64,000 bases of DNA from Paenibacillus silviterrae. Its GTDB lineage: Bacteria > Bacillota > Bacilli > Paenibacillales > NBRC-103111. The translations under genes were made by a program, and so were the position numbers. This document shows, in pieces, positions 9,085 to 15,816 of the stretch (its first letter is position 1; each line of letters begins with the position of its first letter). The notes under the pieces were generated by a model. It made no database searches. It saw only the letters and a list, made by a program, of their open reading frames with translations, and was not told the origin of the DNA. Where the stretch lies: contig NZ_JASKUT010000001.1 of the NCBI RefSeq assembly GCF_030167925.1, positions 2,294,001-2,358,000 on the forward strand, given 5' to 3'.

Positions 9085-9113
9085 TTGCGATTACGATAGT
9101 TTACTGCTATTAT
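9085..9113 (+). promoter_or_regulatory. Sigma-A promoter of the plus-strand Xre gene
   Basis: TTGCGA (9085-9090), 17-bp spacer, TATTAT (9108-9113). A second TTGACA lies at 9073-9078 without a well placed -10. Confidence 0.55.
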
Positions 9114-9185
9114 ATTATCGTTATCCTAAATTTACCAAAGGCCTTGAACTTGGATGATACTATACTTCTATGACGGGTGGTACGG

Positions 9186-9581
9186 ATGTACTTTTACGAG
9201 CAGCTTCGGGACCTGAGGAAGGAAAAGGGCTTTACGATCCGCGAGCTGGCGGACCGCTCCGGCGTTTCCGCAGCCTACATCTCCCAGCTGGAGAACGGCA
9301 ATCGAGGCGTGCCCTCGCCCGAGGTATTGATGAAGCTTTCGGAAGGGCTGCATATCCCCTATACGGAGCTGATGAAAGCGGCGGGCTATCTGGAGACGGG
9401 CGCACCGGAGTCTAAGGAAGGCTATACGAAGCCGCGTGTGAATCTTAGGCGATTTTTGCAGGAAAATGATTTGAGCTTTGACGGGATGGATTTATCCGAG
9501 GAAGATAAAGAGTGGATCGAACGGATGCTGACGGCACTGTTCTGGCGGGAGAAGCAAAAAGGAAAAAAGCCTGATTCCTGA
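9186..9581 (+). CDS. Xre-family HTH regulator, 131 aa
   Basis: N-terminal Cro/C1-type helix-turn-helix (residues ~3-62) with FTIRELADRSGVSAAYISQLENG, followed by a short linker and a C-terminal helical segment rich in Glu, Lys and Trp (FDGMDLSEEDKEWIERML). This layout resembles SinR/ImmR-like regulators, in which the C-terminal part oligomerises or binds an antagonist. The ATG at 9186 has GGGTGG upstream; a GTG nine bases earlier lacks a ribosome-binding site. The last codons lie in a bidirectional terminator shared with queE. Confidence 0.8.
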   Translation: MYFYEQLRDLRKEKGFTIRELADRSGVSAAYISQLENGNRGVPSPEVLMKLSEGLHIPYTELMKAAGYLETGAPESKEGYTKPRVNLRRFLQENDLSFDGMDLSEEDKEWIERMLTALFWREKQKGKKPDS

Positions 9582-9616
9582 AAGGGGAACCCCTTCGGTG
9601 ATCAGGCTTTCGCTTT
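9565..9616. terminator. Bidirectional terminator between the Xre gene and queE
   Basis: Stem AAAGCCTGAT pairing with ATCAGGCTTT (9601-9610), with an A-run on the left and T-rich sequence on the right, so it can serve both convergent genes. Its left arm is the end of the Xre coding sequence. Confidence 0.75.
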
Positions 9617-9618
9617 AC

Positions 9619-10308
9619 TTAGACCCCTCTAGCCGCCGGGTCCCAGATGATCTTATGCAGCTGCATATTCAGCTTCACATGGGTCAAGCTGTGCTCCAGC
9701 ATGAGCCTCACCAGCTTCTCCGGCGGCATCGTTTCCCATACGGGACTAAAGAGCGGCAGCGCCTTGGTCGGATGCTTTTCCAGCAGCTCCTTGGCGGTGA
9801 AGAAATCGCGCTCGCTGCCGATGACGAATTTCAGCTCGTCCTGCGGCCGCAGCAAGGGCAGATTGGAGAGTAGCATCTGCTCCATCTCTCCTGAATCCGG
9901 AAGCTTAAAGTCCATAATGTATCGAACGATGGGATGTTGAATTTTCTCGAGGAAGGGCGCCAGATCGACCGCGCCGTTCGTCTCGATGTGAAGGTCGGTC
10001 AGCTTCCCCGTCGCAACGAGCGCCTCGATTAAAGCGGCCGAACGATCTCCGTACAGGAGCGGCTCTCCGCCGGTCAGGCACACATGCGTGGACCGGTACT
10101 TCCTTACTTCCTCTACGATCTCCCCGATCGTCAGCACCATCTCCGCTTCCCCGGGCGGGTAGCTGTATTTGGTATCGCACCAGGTGCAGCGAAGATTACA
10201 GCCGAACAAACGGACGAAAATGGTCGGGAAGCCGGCCCGCGTGCCTTCTCCTTCCACCGTCTCGAAAATCTCTACCATCGGCAGCTTAATGCTGAGTGGA
10301 TTCACCAT
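9619..10308 (-). CDS. queE: 7-carboxy-7-deazaguanine synthase QueE, 229 aa
   Basis: Radical SAM enzyme that ring-contracts 6-carboxytetrahydropterin to 7-carboxy-7-deazaguanine in queuosine and preQ1 synthesis. The iron-sulfur cluster motif appears in the short form GCNLRCTWCDT (CxxxCxxC variant spacing typical of QueE), preceded by the EGEGTRAG segment; SAM-binding residues follow in LTGGEPLL. The start at 10308 has GAGAGGGATAAGC upstream. It follows queD by 2 bp, so the two are coupled. QueC, which uses its product, is not in the window. Confidence 0.92.
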   Translation of the reverse strand: MVNPLSIKLPMVEIFETVEGEGTRAGFPTIFVRLFGCNLRCTWCDTKYSYPPGEAEMVLTIGEIVEEVRKYRSTHVCLTGGEPLLYGDRSAALIEALVATGKLTDLHIETNGAVDLAPFLEKIQHPIVRYIMDFKLPDSGEMEQMLLSNLPLLRPQDELKFVIGSERDFFTAKELLEKHPTKALPLFSPVWETMPPEKLVRLMLEHSLTHVKLNMQLHKIIWDPAARGV

Positions 10309-10310
10309 GC

Positions 10311-10781
10311 TTATCCCTCTCCCATCATGGATGCCGTTACGGCTGCGTAGCTCGTCGGAGTCTCCCACAGCCGTACCTCCTCCAGACGTATGGCGGGAAA
10401 CAACCCCTCGTCCTTCAAGGCCTCATCCAGCTGCTCGTACATCCAAACCACCATATTCTCGGCGGTGGTATTCATCGGCGGCAGTACCTCGTTCAAATAT
10501 CGATGGTCCAGCCGGTCGATGACCCGCTCTTTGGCAATCCTCTTGATATCGGCAAAATCGATGGTGATGCCCCGCTCATCCACCTTGCCTCTCATCACAA
10601 CCTGCAGCTTGTACGTATGTCCGTGCAGGCTTTGGCACTTCCCTTCGTAGCAATGAAGATGATGCGCGCTGTCGAAGGTAAATTCCTTGGATACCAGCAC
10701 ATCGCGGTCGTGGTATCTCAGCTGGTTTTTCTGTATATCAACGCCTAAGGCTTGCACCTTCCTAGGAATTTCATAGCTCAT
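10311..10781 (-). CDS. queD: 6-carboxytetrahydropterin synthase QueD, 156 aa
   Basis: Converts dihydroneopterin triphosphate to 6-carboxy-5,6,7,8-tetrahydropterin. The zinc-binding histidines are visible in FDSAHHLHCYEGKC and LHGHTYKL, with the catalytic Cys in the first and the DRLDHRYLNE and TAENMVVWMYEQL segments of the tunnel fold after them; C-terminal VRLWETPTSYA carries the substrate Glu. Two ATGs exist; AGAGGTG is best placed for 10781. First gene of queD-queE. Confidence 0.93.
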   Translation of the reverse strand: MSYEIPRKVQALGVDIQKNQLRYHDRDVLVSKEFTFDSAHHLHCYEGKCQSLHGHTYKLQVVMRGKVDERGITIDFADIKRIAKERVIDRLDHRYLNEVLPPMNTTAENMVVWMYEQLDEALKDEGLFPAIRLEEVRLWETPTSYAAVTASMMGEG

Positions 10782-10814
10782 TGTCATTCACCTCTCCCCC
10801 AAAAAACACACACC

Positions 10815-10864
10815 ATTATAGCACGGCGCTCTCGCTTCTCACAATAACATCTATTGAGTATAAT
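10815..10864. promoter_or_regulatory. Overlapping divergent promoters of queD and rsmF1
   Basis: Minus strand: TTGTGA (10839-10844), 18-bp spacer, TATAAT (10815-10820) for queD. Plus strand: TTCTCA (10836-10841), 17 bp, TATAAT (10859-10864) for the methyltransferase. The two -35 elements overlap, so the promoters should compete. No preQ1 riboswitch fold was recognised in the queD leader. Confidence 0.55.
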
Positions 10865-10910
10865 ATCATTTATAACATGAGATGAGGAAGGTAAAGGAGT
10901 CGGACAAGTC

Positions 10911-12305
10911 TTGCACAGTACGAATGAGGTTACGCAGATTACGCTGCCGCAGGCATATCAGGAACAAATGAGAAGGCTTCTCGGCGGGGAGTCGGACGCG
11001 TTTCTGGCGACATATGGGCATCCCAGAACGCAAGGGCTTCGGCTAAACCCGTTAAAGTCTGCTGAAGCGGCGGTGGAGCTAATGAAGGAACGGTTCGGTC
11101 TCGAACCGGTGCCCTGGTGCGAGAACGGCTTTTATTACGAGGAGGAGAGCCGACCCGGCAAGCACCCTTACCATGCCGGCGGGCTGTATTATATTCAAGA
11201 GCCGTCCGCCATGTCGGCGGTAGAGCTGCTGAGCCCTCAGCCCGGCGAGCTTGTGCTGGATCTGGCCGGCGCCCCCGGAGGCAAATCAACGCAGATCGGC
11301 GGCAAGCTTCGCGGCGAGGGGCTGTTAATCGCTAATGAGATCCATCCCGTCCGTGCAAAAAGCTTAGCGGAAAATATCGAACGGATGGGCATTGCGAATG
11401 CGGTTGTTGTGAATGCCGCCCCCGACCAGCTGGCTGAGCGCTTCCCTTCGTTCTTCGACCGGATCATGGTCGACGCGCCCTGCTCGGGGGAAGGCATGTT
11501 TCGCAAGGATCCGGAGGCGATACAAGAATGGTCGCCGGAGCATGTAGCGATGTGCGCCGAACGGCAGCTGGACATTTTACCTGCTGCAATCACCATGCTC
11601 AAGCCCGGCGGGAGGCTCGGCTACTCCACCTGTACGTTTAATGAGCAGGAGAACGAGCAGGTCATCGAGTCTCTCCTTAAGCAATTTCCGCAGCTGGTGC
11701 TGGAGCGGACCGAACGAATATGGCCTCATGTTCACCGGGGCGAGGGGCATTTCGTTGCCGTATTGCGGCTTGCGGGTGAACAAGCGGAAGTGATCCCTGC
11801 CGATGGAGGAAAGGAACGTCCTGCTCGGGGAAAACGAGGGGCTGCGCGGCCGGAGGAAGCGGCCATGAAGCTGTTTCAGGCTTTCGCGGAAGCCTGCTTA
11901 CGTAAGGAATTCTCCCTTGCGACAGGCGAGCCGCTGCTGTTCGGCGATCAGCTGTACTGGCTGCCTGTGCCGGCCGGCAGCGGCTTCGGGGCTGCTTCTT
12001 TGAAGGGACTGAAGGTGCTGAGGCCCGGACTGCATTTGGCCGAGGTGAAGAAGGATCGCATTGAGCCTGCACATGCACTAGCGCTCAGTCTTCGTTCCGC
12101 CTCCAGCCTCGCCAAGCAGGTTCTGCCCTTGCGGGAAAGCTCTCCTGAGACGATGCAGTACCTGCGGGGAGAGCAGCTCGAGAGCGGTAAGCAGGGACAA
12201 GGCTGGATCATCGTCGCCGTCGACGATATACCTCTCGGCTGGGGAAAGCAGACAGGGACCCAGGTGAAGAATCATTATCCGAAGGGCTTGCGCCGAATGA
12301 GCTGA
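10911..12305 (+). CDS. RsmF/NOL1-NOP2-Sun family rRNA (cytosine-C5) methyltransferase, 464 aa
   Basis: SAM-dependent m5C RNA methyltransferase of the RsmF/YebU type. The N-terminal substrate domain is followed by the catalytic domain with LAGAPGGKST for SAM, the two catalytic cysteines in DAPCSGEGMFRK (Cys191) and YSTCTF (Cys241), and a C-terminal PUA-like domain (about residues 320-464). Predicted target is 16S rRNA. TTG start at 10911 with AAGGAG 11 bases upstream. A second gene of the same family lies 5 kb away at 15817-17355 on the other strand. Confidence 0.88.
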   Translation: MHSTNEVTQITLPQAYQEQMRRLLGGESDAFLATYGHPRTQGLRLNPLKSAEAAVELMKERFGLEPVPWCENGFYYEEESRPGKHPYHAGGLYYIQEPSAMSAVELLSPQPGELVLDLAGAPGGKSTQIGGKLRGEGLLIANEIHPVRAKSLAENIERMGIANAVVVNAAPDQLAERFPSFFDRIMVDAPCSGEGMFRKDPEAIQEWSPEHVAMCAERQLDILPAAITMLKPGGRLGYSTCTFNEQENEQVIESLLKQFPQLVLERTERIWPHVHRGEGHFVAVLRLAGEQAEVIPADGGKERPARGKRGAARPEEAAMKLFQAFAEACLRKEFSLATGEPLLFGDQLYWLPVPAGSGFGAASLKGLKVLRPGLHLAEVKKDRIEPAHALALSLRSASSLAKQVLPLRESSPETMQYLRGEQLESGKQGQGWIIVAVDDIPLGWGKQTGTQVKNHYPKGLRRMS

Positions 12306-12343
12306 TCCCGACAGGCCAGCTGTCAGCATGTCCGATCGTGGAT

Positions 12344-12491
12344 TAGCGGATTTTGAAGGATTTATTTCGCTGAAAAACCTGAAGGGAAGGCTTAGACATA
12401 ACGGTTTGTCAGGGCGTTATTTATAGCCAGTAAGTAGCAAAAACCGTAAAAGTTCACTCTGAGCTCACAATAAGTCCCCGAAAATCCGCTA
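12344..12491. repeat. Imperfect 23-bp inverted repeat
   Basis: Arms at 12344-12366 and 12469-12491 match at 19 of 23 positions and share a perfect TAGCGGATTTT core; 102 bp of AT-rich sequence separates them. The rest of the 266-bp gap holds no gene that could be supported. It may be an intergenic repeat element or a structured transcript. Confidence 0.5.
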
Positions 12492-12571
12492 TGGAATTAG
12501 ATTGGCCTGATTTTCTTGGATTAACGCCTTGAAAGTCCTTTATTGATTCATCACGGACAGAAGCAGCACAT

Positions 12572-12611
12572 ACAAAGAAACCGGCGCCCTTACGGGTACC
12601 GGTTTCTTTGT
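12572..12611. terminator. Strong bidirectional terminator
   Basis: Perfect 13-bp stem ACAAAGAAACCGG at 12572-12584 pairing with 12599-12611, 14-base loop. It separates convergent units: the methyltransferase (plus) and the acidic-protein operon (minus). Confidence 0.75.
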
Positions 12612-12749
12612 TTAGCGCTTCGACTTCTTGTTTTTCTGTTCCTTCTCGCTAAATTCAGCATTCTGTTGGGATGAGGCGTTTTTCACCAGATCTGCCGCCG
12701 TCATCGTCACATCGAGATTTTTCATGCCCTCTTGGGTTGCTTTGTCCAT
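12612..12749 (-). CDS. Small basic hypothetical protein, 45 aa
   Basis: Short open frame from ATG 12749 to TAA 12612. The N-terminal half (MDKATQEGMKNLDVTMTAAD) is mixed; the C-terminal third is Lys/Glu/Gln-rich and ends in KKSKR. It starts 26 bp after the stop codon of the acidic 366-residue protein and is followed immediately by a strong terminator, so it fits as the last gene of that unit. The ribosome-binding site (GAAGGGA) is rather far, 12 bases. No family is recognised. The opposite charge to its neighbour suggests possible interaction, which is only inference. Confidence 0.5.
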   Translation of the reverse strand: MDKATQEGMKNLDVTMTAADLVKNASSQQNAEFSEKEQKNKKSKR

Positions 12750-12775
12750 CGCGCCGACAGTCCCTTCTTAATGGA

Positions 12776-13876
12776 TTAGTGAACCTGCTCGCTCTCGAAC
12801 ATCATTTCTTCAATCAGCCGGTTGCGGTGCATCATGCTCAGATTGATGGTATCGTAATCTTTTTCTTTGTCCAGCTCCTGCATCAGGATCGTGGCGATGT
12901 ATTCACGGTCGTCTGTCGTTCCCGGATCGCGGAAATCGATAAAGCCGGTCAACTGCTTCTGGCTAATATCCACCGTTGCGGTGCCGATCGGCAGCCCGCC
13001 GCGGGATTGCTGGTATATTTCATACGTCAGCACATCGCCGTCGTCTCTGGCGAGCACAACGGAATAGTCCTCCGCATGGATTCCCGCCTGCAGTATGTCA
13101 ACTTCCTCAAGATCATCCTCGACGAGTACAACCTCGTCGAGCGGCTCTAGCAGGAACAAAGCCTCTTCCTCCGCCTCATCCAGCAGCTCCTCGTGGGTCA
13201 GCTCAATGGTTTCCAGCACCTTGTCATCGTAAATCATATCCAGCACAAAGGTGTCGATCTCCTCCGAGTCGAAGTCATGGACAATGAGATCGGTAATCGT
13301 GTCGATATCCTCTTCTTCCGGCTCCAGCATCCAGTGAACGGCTCCCGTTACGTCCGAACCAAGAATGCGCACGAGTGCCTCCGCTACCCAATTCTGCTCT
13401 TGATCATATACATGATACTCGACGGCATTGCGGGATTCTCCTACGATGACGAGCTCATACTCCATGGAGTACTCATCGCGTGAAGCCGGAGGCTCGTCCT
13501 CATACCGGTTATCGTTATCGATCCAGTCATAGTCGTAATCCGCATCGTCGGGGGCCAGCAGCGTCTCCTCGTCGAGCATCTCGTCATGACGCTCCGCGGC
13601 GATCACGTGGTCGAAGGTGCTGTACGTCACCATCACTTCGCAATCTCGCGCCCCTAGAGCATGAAGGAGCGCCTGGACATGAAGGTGGACGAAGTCATAC
13701 ACTTGCTCCGTATCCTCTTCGGACAAGACCTCTTTCTCCAATTGGAGTGAGCCGGAGATGCGTCCTTGCTCCCGATACACGAGCGTCAATGTACCAACAT
13801 ACCGATTTTTGAATAGAACATCGCTTACTTCGCCGCCGGCTGTTTTCAAATCCGGTCTCAGCATCACATCTGTCAT
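12776..13876 (-). CDS. Highly acidic hypothetical protein, 366 aa
   Basis: No known family recognised. The protein is strongly acidic, with runs of Asp and Glu around residues 100-135 and 185-260. The N-terminal segment (about 20-90, with VGTLTLVYREQGRISGSLQL) and the C-terminal segment (about 285-360, with IGTATVDISQKQLTGFIDF) have the same strand-strand-helix pattern, suggesting an ancient internal duplication around an acidic centre. No signal peptide or membrane helix. Start has GGAGG nine bases upstream. A 45-codon basic gene follows in the same direction. Confidence 0.7.
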   Translation of the reverse strand: MTDVMLRPDLKTAGGEVSDVLFKNRYVGTLTLVYREQGRISGSLQLEKEVLSEEDTEQVYDFVHLHVQALLHALGARDCEVMVTYSTFDHVIAAERHDEMLDEETLLAPDDADYDYDWIDNDNRYEDEPPASRDEYSMEYELVIVGESRNAVEYHVYDQEQNWVAEALVRILGSDVTGAVHWMLEPEEEDIDTITDLIVHDFDSEEIDTFVLDMIYDDKVLETIELTHEELLDEAEEEALFLLEPLDEVVLVEDDLEEVDILQAGIHAEDYSVVLARDDGDVLTYEIYQQSRGGLPIGTATVDISQKQLTGFIDFRDPGTTDDREYIATILMQELDKEKDYDTINLSMMHRNRLIEEMMFESEQVH

Positions 13877-13975
13877 GCAGCGTCGCCTCCAATAGGGAGA
13901 GAATGGTTGGAATCCCTACTGCGTTAGGATATCCCTAACCGCCCAAAATCTATGCGTACACGGGCATTCGTCCAG

Positions 13976-14003
13976 ACCGGGCAGAGGCAAATGACATAGG
14001 ATA
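13976..14003 (+). promoter_or_regulatory. Sigma-K-like promoter of the yjcZ-type gene
   Basis: An AC dinucleotide (13976-13977), 17-bp spacer and CATAGGATA (13995-14003) match the sigma-K pattern AC-N16/17-CATANNNTA. It lies 70 bp before the small spore-protein gene. No sigma-A promoter is obvious there. Confidence 0.5.
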
Positions 14004-14073
14004 TATCAGAACCGGTTAAGCAACGGGAAATGCCGGACCGGTGAATCTTACAGAATAAAGAGGAGGAATTACA

Positions 14074-14172
14074 ATGAGTCATGTCGGCGGATTTTACACT
14101 TCTGTAGGTGCTATTCTTGTCCTGTACATCCTGCTCGTGATTATCCTGCGCTCCGGCGTATTCGGTGTTTAA
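14074..14172 (+). CDS. YjcZ-family small sporulation membrane peptide, 32 aa
   Basis: A 32-residue peptide: short Gly/Ser/Tyr-containing N-terminus, then one hydrophobic helix (VGAILVLYILLVIIL) and a short tail. This matches the YjcZ/YwzL-like family of tiny spore-associated peptides of Bacilli, usually 25-50 residues. Excellent ribosome-binding site AGGAGG seven bases before ATG, and a terminator right after. The likely sigma-K promoter supports late mother-cell expression. Its function is not known in general. Confidence 0.75.
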   Translation: MSHVGGFYTSVGAILVLYILLVIILRSGVFGV

Positions 14173-14185
14173 TGGAGGACGGCGA

Positions 14186-14220
14186 AAAGGCTTGAGCCCT
14201 TAGGGGTTCAAGCCTTTCTT
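14186..14220 (+). terminator. Terminator after the yjcZ-type gene
   Basis: Stem built on AAAGGCTTGA (14186-14195) pairing with TCAAGCCTTT (14208-14217), extended by a GCCC/GGGG inner part, followed by CTT. May also act for the convergent HAD gene. Confidence 0.65.
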
Positions 14221-14234
14221 GGCGTTTCGGCGGG

Positions 14235-15029
14235 CTATACGCAGAAATCCTGCAATATTCGGGATACCCCATCCTCATTATTGGACGGAGCGACAAGATC
14301 CGCCGCTTCCTTCACCGCATCGGGCGAATTGTCCATGGCTACCCCCAGCCCGGCAAATTCAATCATATCGATATCATTATAATAATTGCCCATGGCCAGA
14401 ATAGCTTCCCTTCCGACCTGAAGCTGTTCCGCCAGCTTTTCTAATGCAGTCCCCTTGGAGACGCCCTCCAGCATGACATCGATAAAATGAATGCCGCTGC
14501 GGATCATGACTAAGCCCTCGGGAAGCCCCGATTCCAGCCACTGGCGCTCGACTTCATCCATCCGCTCCTCCGAGCCGAAGACGGTCAGCTTCACCATAGG
14601 CTGCCGAAGCTGAAGCACATCGGCCGTTACTACCGGCCGCACCATATATTTCTCGTACATGGCCGCTTCCTCTTCACCGGCACGTTCTACATAGAGATGC
14701 TCTGCGTCATTCACATCGAAATGCACTTCCTGCTCTCGGCAAAACCGGATCAAAGGCTCTACTTTACCGATAGGGAAGCTGAACTGGTGCAGCACCTGAA
14801 ACCCCGGGGTTTGCACGGTCACAGCACCGTTATGCGTAATCAGCACTCCCTCCAGCCCCAGCTTGTTCATTATGGGGATGCTGTTCTCGGGACTGCGGCC
14901 GGTGCACAGTACAATCTGCGTACCCGCGCGATGAATCCGCTCGATGGACCTTATGGTCGCTTCCGTTACTTCATATTGATCATTCAACAGCGTTCCGTCG
15001 ATGTCCAACGCTATGATGCGATACTTCAC
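14235..15029 (-). CDS. Cof-type HAD-IIB family hydrolase, 264 aa
   Basis: Haloacid dehalogenase phosphatase of the Cof subfamily. Motif I is DIDGTLL (nucleophile Asp9, acid/base Asp11), motif II is LCTGR, motif III Lys is in the SKGTALEKLAEQL segment, and motif IV is GNYYNDIDM, where GN replaces the more usual GD. The cap region (about residues 85-195) is the IIB type. The family dephosphorylates sugar phosphates, FMN or PLP; substrate unknown. It follows the rsuA gene by 36 bp in a probable three-gene run rsmF2-rsuA-HAD. Confidence 0.87.
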   Translation of the reverse strand: MKYRIIALDIDGTLLNDQYEVTEATIRSIERIHRAGTQIVLCTGRSPENSIPIMNKLGLEGVLITHNGAVTVQTPGFQVLHQFSFPIGKVEPLIRFCREQEVHFDVNDAEHLYVERAGEEEAAMYEKYMVRPVVTADVLQLRQPMVKLTVFGSEERMDEVERQWLESGLPEGLVMIRSGIHFIDVMLEGVSKGTALEKLAEQLQVGREAILAMGNYYNDIDMIEFAGLGVAMDNSPDAVKEAADLVAPSNNEDGVSRILQDFCV

Positions 15030-15065
15030 TTGTTACTCCCCCTCTCCCGTTGATTCGTCTTCCTG

Positions 15066-15815
15066 CTACGATTCTCCCCCGTGCGCTTGAAGCTTCCGGA
15101 CTTCCTCCTCCGTGAGCTCCCTGCAGCTACCTGTCGGCAGCTCGGGGTCAAGCTCCAGCGGCCCCATAGAAAGCCGTTTGAGAAAAAGCACCTTTTTGCC
15201 TACGCTTTCGAACATCCGTTTCACCTGGTGAAACTTCCCTTCCATAATCGTCAGCTCGATCCGGGAAGGCACCGAACGAGCCGGATCCCCCGCTTCCAGA
15301 ATGCGAAGCTCGGCGGGCATCGTCCGGTAGCCGTCTTCCAAGGTGACCCCCTCGCGGAAAGCCGCCTGATCCTCCTCCGTTACCTTCCCTTGCACGTCGG
15401 CGTAGTACGTTTTCGGAACATGCTTGCGGGGGGAAAGCAAATTGTGTGACAGCTTCCCGTCATTGGTCAGCAGGAGCAGTCCTTCCGTGTCCTTATCCAG
15501 GCGTCCCACGGGGAACAACTCAAAATGCGCATACTGCTCATCCAGCAGATCGATCACCGTCCGGTCCCGGTTATCCTCCGTAGCCGATACGACACCTTGC
15601 GGCTTGTTCAGCATCAGGTAGACGAACTCCCGGTACCTTACCGGCTCTCCGTCCACCGAGATGTGATCCTGCTCCGGGTTCACCTGCTGCCCGCTATCCT
15701 TCACCTTCTTGTCATTCACGGTCACCGCCCCACGCTTCACGAGGAGCTTGATTTCGCTTCGCGTCCCGAAGCCTGTATGGGCCAGCAGCTTGTCCAGCCG
15801 CATCGTTGTTTTCAT
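15066..15815 (-). CDS. rsuA: RsuA-type 16S rRNA pseudouridine synthase, 249 aa
   Basis: N-terminal S4 RNA-binding domain (residues ~4-60, with MRLDKLLAHTGFGTRSE), then the catalytic domain with the motif GRLDKDTEGLLLLTNDG containing the catalytic Asp. RsuA/RluB/RluE/RluF family; RsuA is the likeliest assignment for a single copy of this length. GGAGGTGG is well placed before the ATG at 15815 and overlaps the end of the upstream methyltransferase gene, so the two rRNA-modifying enzymes are translated from one transcript. Confidence 0.87.
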   Translation of the reverse strand: MKTTMRLDKLLAHTGFGTRSEIKLLVKRGAVTVNDKKVKDSGQQVNPEQDHISVDGEPVRYREFVYLMLNKPQGVVSATEDNRDRTVIDLLDEQYAHFELFPVGRLDKDTEGLLLLTNDGKLSHNLLSPRKHVPKTYYADVQGKVTEEDQAAFREGVTLEDGYRTMPAELRILEAGDPARSVPSRIELTIMEGKFHQVKRMFESVGKKVLFLKRLSMGPLELDPELPTGSCRELTEEEVRKLQAHGGES

Positions 15816-15816
15816 G

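Noticed and set aside
10782..10910. Possible preQ1 riboswitch before queD
   Set aside because: No matching hairpin and A-rich tail; the leader is only about 25 bases from the predicted start of transcription.
12671..13150. 159-codon plus-strand frame over the acidic-protein operon
   Set aside because: Antisense shadow; no ribosome-binding site and no recognisable domain.
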